Shown piece after piece: positions 7,564-18,649 of a DNA stretch of 64,000 nucleotides. The stretch's first letter is position 1. Every line of letters starts with the position of its first letter. A program made the position numbers and the translations under genes. Source of the stretch: an uncultured Altererythrobacter sp. (lineage in GTDB: Bacteria; Pseudomonadota; Alphaproteobacteria; Sphingomonadales; Sphingomonadaceae); the NCBI GenBank assembly GCA_913055875.1, contig CAJXJY010000005.1, positions 124,001-188,000 on the forward strand. The letters run 5' to 3'. The notes under the pieces are model-generated. The model was not told where the DNA came from and did no database searches. It saw nothing but the letters and a program-made list of their open reading frames with translations.

Positions 7564-8412
7564 GTGATCGTCACCCGTTTCGCCCCCAGCCCCAACGGCT
7601 CGCTGCATCTCGGCCACGCCTTTTCGGCGATTGTCGCGCACGACCTGGCGCGCGAGGCGGGCGGCAAATTCGTGCTGCGGATCGAGGACATCGACGGCGC
7701 GCGCTCGCGGCCGGAACTGGCGGACGAGTTCCGCGAGGACCTGGCATGGCTCGGGCTCGAATGGGACGAGGTGGCGCCGCAATCGGCGCGGATCGAGCAC
7801 TATCGCGAGGCGGCCGGGCGGTTGCAGGCGATGGACCTGCTCTACCCCTGCACCTGCACCCGCAGCGAGATCGCCGCCGCCGCGACCGAGACCGGGCCCG
7901 AGGGGCCGCTCTATCCCGGCACGTGCAAGCGCCGGGAGATCGACACCTCGCAGCCCGTCGCGTGGCGGCTCGACGTGGAGCGGGCGCTGGCACGGGCGGG
8001 GCCGCTCGAATGGGCGGACGCGCTGCAGGGCGTGCAACGCGCCGATCCGCTGGCGCTCGGCGACGTGGTGCTGGTGCGCAAGGATGCCGCGACGCCGGCC
8101 AGCTACCACCTCGCGGCCACGCTCGACGATGCTGCGGACGGGGTGACGCTGGTCACGCGCGGGCGCGACCTGTTCGCCGCGACGCATGTCCACCGGCTGC
8201 TGCAGGCGCTGCTCGGCCTGCCGGTGCCGCGCTGGCACCACCATCCGCTGTTGCTCGATGCGGATGGGAGAAAGCTCGCCAAGCGCCGCGGCTCGGCGTC
8301 CCAGGGCTTTGGGCTGGCCGACCGGCGTAGAGCAGGGGAGGACGGCGTGTTGCTTGCGGAGCAATTGCGATTGCACCGTTTTCCGGCTGACATTTCGCTG
8401 GGCGATGCCTAG
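7564..8412 (+). CDS. gluQ: Glutamyl-Q tRNA(Asp) synthetase
   Basis: GluQRS is a paralogue of the GluRS catalytic core that glutamylates the queuosine at position 34 of tRNA-Asp. The 282-residue length and the missing anticodon-binding domain match. Seen motifs are HLGH (15-18, class I HIGH signature), FVLRIEDIDGARS, the zinc site C96-x-C98 with Y117 and C121, and KLAKR (237-241, KMSKS equivalent). Translation starts at GTG 7564. The extreme C-terminus (QGFGLADRRRAGEDG) is slightly longer than usual before the final helix but looks intact. Confidence 0.92.
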   Translation: MIVTRFAPSPNGSLHLGHAFSAIVAHDLAREAGGKFVLRIEDIDGARSRPELADEFREDLAWLGLEWDEVAPQSARIEHYREAAGRLQAMDLLYPCTCTRSEIAAAATETGPEGPLYPGTCKRREIDTSQPVAWRLDVERALARAGPLEWADALQGVQRADPLALGDVVLVRKDAATPASYHLAATLDDAADGVTLVTRGRDLFAATHVHRLLQALLGLPVPRWHHHPLLLDADGRKLAKRRGSASQGFGLADRRRAGEDGVLLAEQLRLHRFPADISLGDA

Positions 8413-8421
8413 ATTGGCGCC

Positions 8422-8652
8422 ATGCAGACAGTCCTCATCATTGCCCTCGTCGCGATCATGGCCATGGTCGTCTACTCGCTGGTGCGCGGCATCGTCGCGT
8501 TCCTGCAAAGCACCAAGCTCGACCTCGAAAACGAGGACACCGGCAAGGCGACCGAGATGCAGCTGATGCAGAACAAGATGATGTTCGCGCGCATCAAGTG
8601 GCAGGCGCTGGCGGTGCTCGTGGTGGTGGTGCTGCTCGCCGCGACGAGCTGA
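8422..8652 (+). CDS. HIG1-domain, twin-transmembrane protein
   Basis: This 76-residue protein has two membrane helices (about residues 3-26 and 56-75) separated by a short polar loop with LMQNKMMFARIKWQ. That is the signature of bacterial HIG1 family proteins, related to mitochondrial respiratory supercomplex factors. The role in bacteria is not settled, but association with cytochrome oxidase has been proposed for relatives. It starts 9 nt after gluQ and ends 25 nt before the cobalamin adenosyltransferase gene, so the three probably share a transcript. Confidence 0.85.
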   Translation: MQTVLIIALVAIMAMVVYSLVRGIVAFLQSTKLDLENEDTGKATEMQLMQNKMMFARIKWQALAVLVVVVLLAATS

Positions 8653-8677
8653 GCGCGGAGCGGGCGGCGGACGACCC

Positions 8678-9262
8678 ATGGTCAAGCTCAACAAGATCTA
8701 CACCCGCACCGGCGACGACGGTTCGACCGGGCTGGTCGACGGTTCGCGCGCGCCCAAGCACGCCGCGCGGATCGAAGCGATCGGTGCGGTCGACGAGGCC
8801 AACAGCGCGATCGGCTTCGCCGCGGTCGAGCTGCGCGGGACCGATCGCGGCGAGGCGCTGACGCGGATCCAGAACGACCTGTTCGACCTCGGCGCCGACC
8901 TGGCTACTCCCCTTGGAAAAGTGGGAGGCGAGGATTTCGAGCCGTCCGAGATGGTCCTGCGGATCGTCCAGGCGCAGGTCGACTGGCTCGAACAGGCGAT
9001 CGACCGCGCCAACGAAAATCTCGAACCGCTGACCAGCTTCGTTCTGCCCGGCGGCAGCGAGGGCGCGGCGCGGGTCCATCTCGCGCGCGCATCGGTCCGG
9101 CGCGCCGAGCGCAGCACGACCGCGCTGGCTGAAAGCGAGCCGGTCAACCCGGCAGCGAGCGCCTATCTCAACCGGTTGTCGGACTATCTGTTCGTGCTCG
9201 CGCGCGTGCTCAACGACAACGGCGCGGCAGACGTGACCTGGACCCCGGGCGAGAATCGCTGA
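8678..9262 (+). CDS. Cob(I)yrinic acid a,c-diamide adenosyltransferase, PduO type
   Basis: This enzyme transfers the adenosyl group of ATP to cob(I)alamin to make coenzyme B12. The 194-residue protein has the PduO-type ATP-binding signature TRTGDDGSTGL (9-19), R31 in RIEAIGAVDEANSAIG, and the C-terminal RLSDYLFVLARVLN helix that forms the trimer active site. No other cobalamin genes are near, so it may serve salvage for a B12-dependent enzyme elsewhere. It ends 15 nt before repeat unit 4. Confidence 0.93.
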   Translation: MVKLNKIYTRTGDDGSTGLVDGSRAPKHAARIEAIGAVDEANSAIGFAAVELRGTDRGEALTRIQNDLFDLGADLATPLGKVGGEDFEPSEMVLRIVQAQVDWLEQAIDRANENLEPLTSFVLPGGSEGAARVHLARASVRRAERSTTALAESEPVNPAASAYLNRLSDYLFVLARVLNDNGAADVTWTPGENR

Positions 9263-9277
9263 TCAGGCGTGAAGTTT

Positions 9278-9609
9278 TGTTTTCCGGCGGTGAGGCGACC
9301 TGTCACGGCGTGGCAATCGTCGGACCGCCAGAAGCGGCACCGGCCCGCTCCCCCACCCTTCCACCCTTAGGATACTATTGTCGGGGTGGAAGGGTGGGGG
9401 AGCGGGCCGGTGCCGCAAGCTCATGACGGAGGTCATGAGCGCACCCAGCAAAGACTCCGGGAGGGGGAGCGGGCCGGTGCCGCTACTGGCGGTCCGACAC
9501 TTGCCGCCAAGCGACAGGCTGCATCACCGCCAGCAAACAAACCCCGGCGGGGGGGGTGGGCCGGTACCGCAAGCTCATGACGGAGGTCATGAGCGCACCC
9601 AACAAGGAC
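9278..9609. repeat. Composite nested-palindrome repeat, unit 4 (expanded, tandem modules)
   Basis: This is the longest and most rearranged copy and fills most of the 437-bp gap before the 3-hydroxybutyryl-CoA dehydrogenase gene. In order: module A (about 9279-9333); core palindrome at 9334-9416 (TTCC subtype, tip TTAGGATACTAT); hairpin D (GCTCATGAC at 9419-9427, loop GGAG); a half core arm (GGGAGCGGGCCGGTGCCGC, about 9465-9483); a second module A in inverted orientation (about 9484-9538); another half arm; and a second hairpin D with the identical GCTCATGAC stem (9573-9581). It looks like two units recombined. Confidence 0.85.
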
Positions 9610-9698
9610 TCGATGTGGGAGCGCGACCGGTCCCCTAGCCAGATCGCCATTCCCGCGCTAACAGGCGCACTTTGCTGCAAGTGCGAAGGGTTTGTGCA

Positions 9699-10568
9699 AT
9701 GCAAAAAGTCGCGGTAATCGGTGCCGGCCAGATGGGTTCGGGCATCGCCCAGGTGGTCGCCCAGCACGGGATCGATGTGGTGCTGTCCGATGTCGAACTG
9801 AGCGTGGCCGAGCAGGCGCGCGCCGGGATCGACGCGTCGCTCGGCCGGCTGGTCGGCAAGGGCAAGCTCGAAATCGCCGACGCCGAGGCGGCGCTCGCGC
9901 GGATCGCGCCGGTCGCCGACTACGCGCCGATGGTCGAGGCCGACCTGATCATCGAGGCCGCTACCGAGCGGGAAGAGATCAAGCAGGCGATCTTCGAAAA
10001 GGCGGGCAAGGTCCTGTCGCAGGGCGCGGTGATGGCGTCGAACACCAGCTCGATCCCGATCACGCGGATGGCGAACTACTCGCCCGATCCCGAACGCTTC
10101 ATCGGGCTGCATTTCTTCAATCCCGTCCCGGTGATGAAGCTGATCGAGGTGATCCCCGGCCTCGCCACGTCCGACGAGACCACCCAGCGAACGGTCGCCT
10201 TCGCCGAGGCCTTGGGCAAGGAAGTGGTGCTGAGCCAGGACGAGCCGGGCTTCGTCGTCAACCGCATCCTGCTGCCGATGATCAACGAGGCGGTGTTCGT
10301 GCTCGGGCAGGGCACCGCGGGCATCGAGGATATCGACAAGGGCGCGCGGCTGGGGCTCAACCACCCGATGGGGCCGCTCGAACTGGCCGATTTCGTCGGG
10401 CTCGACACCTGCCTCGACATCATCCGCGTGCTCTACAAGACCACCCGCGACACCAAGTACCGGCCCGCGCCGCTGCTGGTGAAATATGTCGAGGCCGGCT
10501 GGCTCGGGCGCAAGACGGGCAAGGGTTTCTACGACTATTCGGGCGAGGTGCCGGTGGCGACGCGTTGA
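9699..10568 (+). CDS. 3-hydroxybutyryl-CoA dehydrogenase
   Basis: The NAD(P)-dependent enzyme interconverts acetoacetyl-CoA and 3-hydroxybutyryl-CoA in beta-oxidation, butanoate and PHB-related metabolism. The 289-residue single-domain form shows the Rossmann motif GAGQMG (8-13), the catalytic histidine H138 in [13 protein letters not shown], and [11 protein letters not shown] of the C-terminal domain. The ATG at 9699 follows GAAGGG at a suitable distance. Repeat units 4 and 5 directly flank it: unit 5 starts at the base after its TGA. Confidence 0.92.
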   Translation: MQKVAVIGAGQMGSGIAQVVAQHGIDVVLSDVELSVAEQARAGIDASLGRLVGKGKLEIADAEAALARIAPVADYAPMVEADLIIEAATEREEIKQAIFEKAGKVLSQGAVMASNTSSIPITRMANYSPDPERFIGLHFFNPVPVMKLIEVIPGLATSDETTQRTVAFAEALGKEVVLSQDEPGFVVNRILLPMINEAVFVLGQGTAGIEDIDKGARLGLNHPMGPLELADFVGLDTCLDIIRVLYKTTRDTKYRPAPLLVKYVEAGWLGRKTGKGFYDYSGEVPVATR

Positions 10569-10830
10569 TTCTCCGGCGGTGACGACGCTTGTCACTCCTT
10601 GGCAAGTGTCTGACCGCCGGGGGCTGTTCCATCCCGCGCCCCCACCCGGAGTTGTTTGTTACGTGCGGGCCGGACCTCCGTCCGGCCCTTGCGGCACCGG
10701 CCCACTCCCCCACCCGGCCACCCCGACCATAGTATCCTATGGGTGGCCGGGTGGGGGAGTGGGCCGGTGCCGCTTCTGGCGGGCCGATGTCTGCCGCCAA
10801 GCGACAGGCCTCGTCACCGCCGGAAAACAA
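10569..10830. repeat. Composite nested-palindrome repeat, unit 5
   Basis: The unit contains module A (about 10569-10621); a half core arm GCTGTTCCATCCCGCGCCC; hairpin D in reverse orientation (stem GGGCCGGAC at 10667-10675, loop CTCC, stem GTCCGGCCC at 10680-10688); the core palindrome at 10691-10773 (tip CCATAGTATCCTATGG); and an inverted module A (about 10774-10828). It starts at the base after the preceding stop codon, and its right end is 57 nt before the next start. Confidence 0.85.
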
Positions 10831-10886
10831 CCTTCACCGGAACACTCCCCCTCTCCCCGCCGTTATTCCGGCAAAGGAGAACCCCG

Positions 10887-11195
10887 ATGAGCAAGCCCGA
10901 CAACACCCTCGCCCCCGAAACGCATAACGACGAGCAGGACGACGAGCGCAGTCAGGCGCAGCAGGTCGCCGAACAGGCGCAGAAGCCGGATTCGGCAACG
11001 ACCAGTCCGACCGAGAGCAAGAAGGTAGGCGATTCGGGCCTGCCGGGCGATTCGACCCAGGATACCGTCGACCATATGCGCGACATGGAAAGCTCGGGCC
11101 GGGTCGATATGGATGCCTATCGCGGCGAGCCCAATCACGACGATAACACCGGCAAATACGGCAAGGGCCACAAGCCGCAGGACGACGCGCGCTAG
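10887..11195 (+). CDS. Hypothetical hydrophilic, probably disordered protein
   Basis: I do not recognise this 102-residue protein. It is very polar, with almost no hydrophobic core: Gln/Asp/Glu-rich in the first half (EQDDERSQAQQVAEQAQ) and Gly/Asp/His/Lys-rich in the second (RGEPNHDDNTGKYGKGHKP). No signal peptide or membrane segment is visible. Such composition suits a stress- or desiccation-type disordered protein, but that is inference. The ATG follows AAAGGAGA at 6-7 nt, a strong ribosome binding site, which supports it as a real gene. Confidence 0.65.
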   Translation: MSKPDNTLAPETHNDEQDDERSQAQQVAEQAQKPDSATTSPTESKKVGDSGLPGDSTQDTVDHMRDMESSGRVDMDAYRGEPNHDDNTGKYGKGHKPQDDAR

Positions 11196-11229
11196 CGCCG
11201 GCCCGGGTCGGTAACCCCGGGCTCCGGGC

Positions 11230-11643
11230 TCAGCCTGCCAGCTCGCCCTCGGCGAGCACCCACAACCCGACGATCAGCACCGCCGCGCCGGCCGCCACCG
11301 ACCAGGCGATCCAGCGGATTTTCGGCGTGTCGGGCGTGTCCACCTTGTGCGCATGCAGGCGCGCGAACGCCCGGCAGGCGCGCTGTTCGGCCCCGATCGC
11401 GAAAATCGCGCCGAAGGCGATGAACATCGTGGCGATCGCCTTGGCGAGCCAGGGTGGGTCGAACGCGCCGAACAGCGCCTTGAAACCCAGCCCGATGCCG
11501 ATCGCCGCGAACGCGGTTCGCATCCAGCCGGCGAAGGTGCGCTCGACCGCGAGCACCGTGCGATCCTCGGCCCAATCGGTCCGGTTTTCGGCCCAGACCG
11601 TGTTCTTGTCGTCCTCGTCCGATTCCGGATCGTCCTGCGCCAT
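11230..11643 (-). CDS. DUF202/YidH-family membrane protein
   Basis: The 137-residue protein has a polar N-terminus followed by the segment RTVLAVERTFAGWMRTAFAAIGIG, characteristic of the DUF202 (YidH) family, and three predicted membrane helices (about residues 40-58, 68-85 and 108-128). The function is unknown; relatives are small inner-membrane proteins, some linked to polyphosphate-metabolising SPX-VTC domains. The start at 11643 (MAQDD) is chosen over the in-frame ATG at 11700 because homology begins there. Confidence 0.8.
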   Translation of the reverse strand: MAQDDPESDEDDKNTVWAENRTDWAEDRTVLAVERTFAGWMRTAFAAIGIGLGFKALFGAFDPPWLAKAIATMFIAFGAIFAIGAEQRACRAFARLHAHKVDTPDTPKIRWIAWSVAAGAAVLIVGLWVLAEGELAG

Positions 11644-11730
11644 CGCGCCAGAATAGCCGGTTTGCACGAAGCTACAAGCATGTGCCGATGTTTCAGGCAC
11701 TTGCGGATTGCGGCACCGGCTTCAGCGAAG

Positions 11731-12165
11731 CTATTCGACGACGCCCTCGTCGGGAATCGCGCCCGGGGGCGGGGGAAGGTCGATATCGGCCGGCCCGAAG
11801 ATCACCGGATCGCCGCTGTCGTTCATAGTCGGGGCGGGGTCGTGGTCGGGCTGCGGGTCCATGATGTTGCCCGGATCGGGCGTAGGATCGAAGCCAGACA
11901 CGTCGAGGCCCTCGGCATCGTCGACCAGGTCCGAATCGTCGAGGAAACCCTTCGGCTCCTGCTCTACCCGGCGTGAGGGTTCGTCCGGCGTGGCCAGATC
12001 CTCCGCAACCCGCTCGAAATCGTCGCGCTGCTGGGTGATCTGCTGGGTCGCCTGGTCGATCACGCCCTCGCTGTCTTCGGTGCCGACGAGGCTCGCCGCC
12101 CCGGCCGCCATGACGGCGACGAACAGCAGCGCGATCCAGCGATTGGCGAACACGTAGCGATACAT
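11731..12165 (-). CDS. Hypothetical single-pass membrane protein with acidic, Pro-rich tail
   Basis: The 144-residue protein has one N-terminal membrane helix (about residues 9-27, WIALLFVAVMAAGAASLV) and a long acidic exterior part: a helical QQITQQRDDFERVAEDL region, then Asp/Pro-rich sequence ending PPPPGAIPDEGVVE. It is probably anchored in the inner membrane with a periplasmic tail. I do not recognise the family. An upstream in-frame start at 12174 is possible. It lies 25 nt downstream of the mutS stop on the same strand and may be cotranscribed. Confidence 0.6.
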   Translation of the reverse strand: MYRYVFANRWIALLFVAVMAAGAASLVGTEDSEGVIDQATQQITQQRDDFERVAEDLATPDEPSRRVEQEPKGFLDDSDLVDDAEGLDVSGFDPTPDPGNIMDPQPDHDPAPTMNDSGDPVIFGPADIDLPPPPGAIPDEGVVE

Positions 12166-12189
12166 GCGCACCACAGTAACGGCAGAGGG

Positions 12190-14814
12190 TTAAGGTTCGG
12201 TAGACCCGGCCTCGCGCTTGAGTTCGTACAGCCTGTCGAGCGCCTCGCGCGGGCTGAGCGCGTCGACGTCGAGTTCTTCGAGCTTCTGCCGCAAGGTGTC
12301 GCACTGCTCGTCCTCGGCCTCGCTCGCCGCGGCGAACAGTGGCAGATCGCCGAGCCCGGCGGCTAGGCCACCGGTTTCCCGCCGCCCCTTCTCGAGGCGG
12401 TCGAGCACCGATTTGGCGCGTGCGACGACCTGTTTCGGAACCCCCGCGAGCCGCGCCACGGCGAGCCCGTAGCTGCGGTCGGCGGGCCCTTCGGCGAGCT
12501 CGTGGAGCAGGACGAGATCGCCCTTCCATTCGCGCGCGCGGACATGGTGCAGCGACAGCGCGTCGCAGCTCTCGGCGAGATGCGCGAGCTCGTGGTAATG
12601 CGTCGCGAACAGGCAGCGGCAGCGATTGCTCCCGTGCACCGCCTCGACCACCGCCCAGGCGAGCGCCAGCCCGTCATAGGTCGAGGTGCCGCGCCCGACC
12701 TCGTCGAGAATCACGAAGCTCCGCTCGGTGGCCTGCGACAGGATCGCAGCGGTCTCGACCATCTCGACCATGAAGGTCGAGCGCCCGCGCGCGAGATTGT
12801 CTGACGCCCCGACGCGGCTGAACAGGCGGTCGACGAGGCCAATCTTCGCGCGCTTCGCGGGCACATAGCCGCCCGCTTGGGCGAGCAGCACGACCAGCGC
12901 GTTCTGCCTGAGGAAGGTCGATTTGCCGCCCATGTTGGGCCCGCCGATCAGCCACAATCGGTCGTCCGGGCCAAGCGTGCAGTCGTTGGCGACGAAGCGT
13001 TCGTCCTGCCTGGCCAGCGCCTGTTCGACCACCGGGTGCCGCCCGGATTCGATCTCCAGACAGGCCTCGTCGACCAGTTCGGGGCGGCACCAGTCGCCCT
13101 CGGCCGCCCGCTCGGCCTGACCCGCGGCGACATCGAGCCGCGCCAGCGCATCGGCGGTCGCGGCGATCGGCTGGCGCTGGTCGACGACCGCGCCGACCAG
13201 TTCCTCGAAATGCGCCTCTTCCGCCGCCAGTGCGCGCCCGCCCGCTTCGGCGATCCGGGTCGCTTCCTCGTGCAGGCTGAGCGAATTGAACCGCACTGCG
13301 CTCGCCATGGTCTGGCGGTGGGTGAAGCCGCTCTCCGCCGCCATCAGCGCGTCGGCATGCTTGCTCGGCACTTCGATGAAATAGCCGAGCACGCCGTTAT
13401 GCCGGATCTTGAGCGAGGCAATGCCGGTCTCTTGGCGATAGCGCGCTTCCATCGCCGCGATCGCCCGGCGGGCATTGCCCGAGACTTCGCGCAATTCGTC
13501 GAGCGCCGCGTCGTAGCCTTCGGCGATATAGCCGCCGTTCTGCCGCTCGGTCGGCGGGGCGGGGACCAGCGCGCGCTCGAGATGATCGACCAGCGCGCCG
13601 TGCCCGCCCATCGCGGAAAGAAGCGTATCGAGCAGTGCGGGCCGGTCGGCGCGGCCCTGCAGCGAATCCCGGATTCGCCGTGCCTCGGCCAGCCCGTCGC
13701 GTACTTGGCCGAGATCGCGCGGGCTCCCGCGCCCGGCGACGACCCGCCCGAGCGCGCGCCCGATATCGGGCAGGCCGCGCATCACGTCGCGCAAATCCGC
13801 GCGCAGGATCGGATCGGCATGGAAGAAGCCGGCCAGCGCCAGCCGCGCCTCGATCGCGCCGCGTTCGAGCAGCGGGGCGGACAGGTCGCTCGCCAATTGC
13901 CGCGCGCCCGCGCCGGTCACGCAGCGATCGACCGAAGCGATCAGGCTGCCGGCGCGCCCGCCCTGCTGGCTCTCGAGGATCTCGAGGCTCGCCCGCGTCG
14001 CCTCGTCCATCGCCAGCAGCGCATCGCCCGCGCGCAGCGAAGGCGGCAGCAGCAGCGGCAGCGCGCCGCGCCCGACATGGTCGAGATAGGCCAGCAGCCC
14101 GCCCGCCGCGGCCAGCATCGGGCGCGAGAAGGCGCCGAACCCGTCGAGCGTGGCGACGCCGTGGACCTTCTTCAGCGCCGCCTCGCCCTCGTCGCTGGCG
14201 AAGTCCGAGCGCGGGCGTTCGATCGCATCGGCGAGCGCGGTCGCCCATTCGTCCGGCGCGACGACCTCGCTCGGCCCGAGCCGCGCGAGCGCGGCGCCGA
14301 CCCGTTCGGGCTCGCATTCCTCGAGTTCCATCCGCCCGGTCGAGATATCGACCGAGGCGATCCCCGCCGTCCCGCGCACGTCGCACACGGCCGCCAGCAC
14401 GTTCGCGCGGCGCGGTTCGAGCAGCGTTTCCTCGGTCAGCGTCCCGGCGGTGACGAAGCGCACGATATCGCGCTTCACCAGTGCCTTCGACACGGCCGAA
14501 CCTTCCTTCCGCGCGCGCTCCTTCGCTTGCTCGGGCGTCTCGACCTGTTCGGCGATCGCCACCCGGCAACCCGCCTTGATCAGCCGCGCGAGATAGCTCT
14601 CCGCCGAATGCACCGGCACGCCGCACATCGGCACCGCCTCGCCGCCATGCTCTCCGCGCGTGGTCAGCGCGATATCGAGGATCGCCGCAGCCTCTTTCGC
14701 GTCGTCGAAGAACAGTTCGAAGAAGTCGCCCATGCGGTAGAACAGCAGGCAGCCGTCCGCCTCGCGCTTGAGCGCGTGATACTGCTCCATCATCGGGGTC
14801 GGTTTGGCGGCCAT
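12190..14814 (-). CDS. mutS: DNA mismatch repair protein MutS
   Basis: MutS recognises mispairs and starts mismatch repair with MutL. The 874-residue protein has the complete domain series: the mismatch-reading FxE motif (F31, E33) in FYRMGDFFELF, connector and lever/clamp regions, and the ATPase with Walker A GPNMGGKST (625-633), Walker B ILDEVGRGTSTYDG and the ATHYHEL switch. The C-terminus includes the conserved helix-turn-helix (SYGLAVARLAGVP) and a short dimer tail. It is divergent from maeB, with about 115 bp between the two starts. Confidence 0.97.
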   Translation of the reverse strand: MAAKPTPMMEQYHALKREADGCLLFYRMGDFFELFFDDAKEAAAILDIALTTRGEHGGEAVPMCGVPVHSAESYLARLIKAGCRVAIAEQVETPEQAKERARKEGSAVSKALVKRDIVRFVTAGTLTEETLLEPRRANVLAAVCDVRGTAGIASVDISTGRMELEECEPERVGAALARLGPSEVVAPDEWATALADAIERPRSDFASDEGEAALKKVHGVATLDGFGAFSRPMLAAAGGLLAYLDHVGRGALPLLLPPSLRAGDALLAMDEATRASLEILESQQGGRAGSLIASVDRCVTGAGARQLASDLSAPLLERGAIEARLALAGFFHADPILRADLRDVMRGLPDIGRALGRVVAGRGSPRDLGQVRDGLAEARRIRDSLQGRADRPALLDTLLSAMGGHGALVDHLERALVPAPPTERQNGGYIAEGYDAALDELREVSGNARRAIAAMEARYRQETGIASLKIRHNGVLGYFIEVPSKHADALMAAESGFTHRQTMASAVRFNSLSLHEEATRIAEAGGRALAAEEAHFEELVGAVVDQRQPIAATADALARLDVAAGQAERAAEGDWCRPELVDEACLEIESGRHPVVEQALARQDERFVANDCTLGPDDRLWLIGGPNMGGKSTFLRQNALVVLLAQAGGYVPAKRAKIGLVDRLFSRVGASDNLARGRSTFMVEMVETAAILSQATERSFVILDEVGRGTSTYDGLALAWAVVEAVHGSNRCRCLFATHYHELAHLAESCDALSLHHVRAREWKGDLVLLHELAEGPADRSYGLAVARLAGVPKQVVARAKSVLDRLEKGRRETGGLAAGLGDLPLFAAASEAEDEQCDTLRQKLEELDVDALSPREALDRLYELKREAGSTEP

Positions 14815-14931
14815 CGAACCCGCGACCTAAGCGGTGCTCTGCCGATTCGGGAAGGGAAAGAGTACCGCCTTTCCCCTATGACTTGCCGCCAAGTGACGTT
14901 AGGGCATGGCGCGACAGGCAAAGGGAACCCA

Positions 14932-17196
<2,265 letters not shown>

Positions 17197-17496
17197 GTGC
17201 TGCGCTACGTTCCGCTGCTGTTCGTGCTGATCTGCGTGCCGCTTGCCGCCGGGCTCGTCCCACCCAATTCGTTCTACGGATTTCGTGTCGGGGTTGCGCT
17301 CGCTTCGGAACCGGACTGGTATCGAATCAACGCGATCGGCGGCATCGTCGGGATACTCGCAGGCGGGGTGGGTTTCCTGGTCAATCGCCTGATCGCCAGG
17401 AGCGCCATCCCCGAACCCGAAAAGCCGCGGCGCTACCTCGTCGTACTCGTGGTCGTGGCGATGATTATCGTCGTTCCGATATCCCTACTGGCCTGA
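17197..17496 (+). CDS. SdpI-like small membrane protein
   Basis: The 99-residue protein has three membrane segments (about residues 3-20, 45-62 and 79-97). Between the first two it carries the sequence VPPNSFYGFRVGVALASE with W-Y-R-I-N, which matches the pattern of the SdpI/YhfL family (P-N-x-x-Y-G-x-R ... W-x-x-x-N). SdpI is a toxin-immunity protein in Bacillus; other members have unknown roles. It starts with GTG on the base after the maeB stop, so it is probably coupled to maeB. Confidence 0.65.
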   Translation: MLRYVPLLFVLICVPLAAGLVPPNSFYGFRVGVALASEPDWYRINAIGGIVGILAGGVGFLVNRLIARSAIPEPEKPRRYLVVLVVVAMIIVVPISLLA

Positions 17497-17502
17497 CGGT
17501 CG

Positions 17503-18645
17503 ATGGCTTCGATAGCTTGCCAGCGTCATCGCTTCGCGATCCCGGACGATGTCCATTACCTCAATTGCGCCTATATGGCGCCGTTGGCGAACAGCGTTGT
17601 TGCGGCGATGGAGCAGGGCGCGCGAAGCAAGTCCGCGCCCTGGAATTTTCGTCCGGAGGACTTCTTTGCGGTCTGCGAGCATTTTCGCACCCGCGCGGCG
17701 AGGCTCGCAGGCGTTTCGGCGGATAGCCTCGCGATCGTCCCTTCGGTGAGTTACGCACTGGCGATCGCCGCGCGCAACCTGCCGCTGGCGAAGGGGCAGA
17801 CGATCGTGACGCTGGCGGACCAGTTTCCCTCCAACGTCTATGTCTGGCGCGAGCTGGCAGCGGAGACCGGGGCGGAGCTGGTCATAGCCCGTCGCGATCC
17901 CGATGCCGCCTGGACCGAAGCGGTACTCGAGAGCATCGGGCCCGATACCGGCCTCGTCGCGGTGCCGCATTGCCACTGGGCCGACGGGCGGATGGTCGAT
18001 CTCGAAGCGGTCGGCGAGAAGTGCCGCAGCGTGGGCGCGGCGCTGGTGCTCGACCTGACCCAGTCGCTCGGCGCGATGCCGCTCGATTTCGCCAAGGTGC
18101 GGCCCGATTTCGCGGTCGCGGCGTGCTACAAATGGCTGATGGGGCCGTACGGCATCGGCATGCTCTATATCGATCCGCGCCACCACGACGGTGCGGCCAT
18201 CGAGCACAACTGGATCAATCGCGGGGGGTCGGAGGATTTCGCCCGGCTGGTCGACTATCGCGACGATTTCCAGCCCGGCGCGCGCCGCTTCGACATGGGC
18301 GAGAAATCCAACCCGCCGCTGCTCATGGGCGCGAGCGCGGCGTTCGACCTGCTGCTCGAATGGGGCGTCGAGGCGATCGCCGAAACGCTGGCAGGCCAGA
18401 CCGAGGCTATTGCGGCACCGGCGCGGGAGTTGAGTCTGGATTGCGCCGAGATCGGCACTCGCGCGCCGCATCTCCTTTCGATCGGCTTCCCCGGCGGCAT
18501 ACCGCCCAATCTGCTCGACCACCTCGCCACGGAAAATGTATTCGTTTCGGCGCGCGGCACCTCGCTGCGCGTGACGCCGCATCTCTACAACGACGCAGCG
18601 GATCGCGAGGCGCTGCTGGACAATCTGCGCGGGGCGTTCGCCTGA
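17503..18645 (+). CDS. Aminotransferase class V, cysteine desulfurase/kynureninase-like PLP enzyme
   Basis: The 380-residue fold type I PLP protein has YLNCAYMAPL at its N-terminus, VPSVSYALAIAARNL (cofactor phosphate region), the PLP aspartate in LVLDLTQSLGAMP, and the Schiff-base lysine in AACYKWLMGPYGIG. The catalytic cysteine loop of IscS-type desulfurases is not obvious; RGTSLRVTPHLYN near the C-terminus is the usual family end. It could be a lyase of the CsdB/isopenicillin-epimerase-like group; the substrate is unknown. It is distinct from the kynU in this window. It starts 6 nt after the SdpI-like gene. Confidence 0.82.
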   Translation: MASIACQRHRFAIPDDVHYLNCAYMAPLANSVVAAMEQGARSKSAPWNFRPEDFFAVCEHFRTRAARLAGVSADSLAIVPSVSYALAIAARNLPLAKGQTIVTLADQFPSNVYVWRELAAETGAELVIARRDPDAAWTEAVLESIGPDTGLVAVPHCHWADGRMVDLEAVGEKCRSVGAALVLDLTQSLGAMPLDFAKVRPDFAVAACYKWLMGPYGIGMLYIDPRHHDGAAIEHNWINRGGSEDFARLVDYRDDFQPGARRFDMGEKSNPPLLMGASAAFDLLLEWGVEAIAETLAGQTEAIAAPARELSLDCAEIGTRAPHLLSIGFPGGIPPNLLDHLATENVFVSARGTSLRVTPHLYNDAADREALLDNLRGAFA

Positions 18646-18649
18646 ACCC

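Noticed and set aside
12877-14931. Long open frame antisense to mutS that continues in frame into maeB (a 1439-codon frame overall)
   Set aside because: The first 685 codons have no family resemblance and are the antisense of conserved mutS. High GC suppresses stop codons. The maeB start at 14932 has a ribosome binding site and homology.
17503-18645. Calling the class V aminotransferase a second kynureninase
   Set aside because: It shares the fold, but not the WDLSHSGG and CGYKYLNGGPGAP signatures of the true kynU in this window. Only a general family call is justified.
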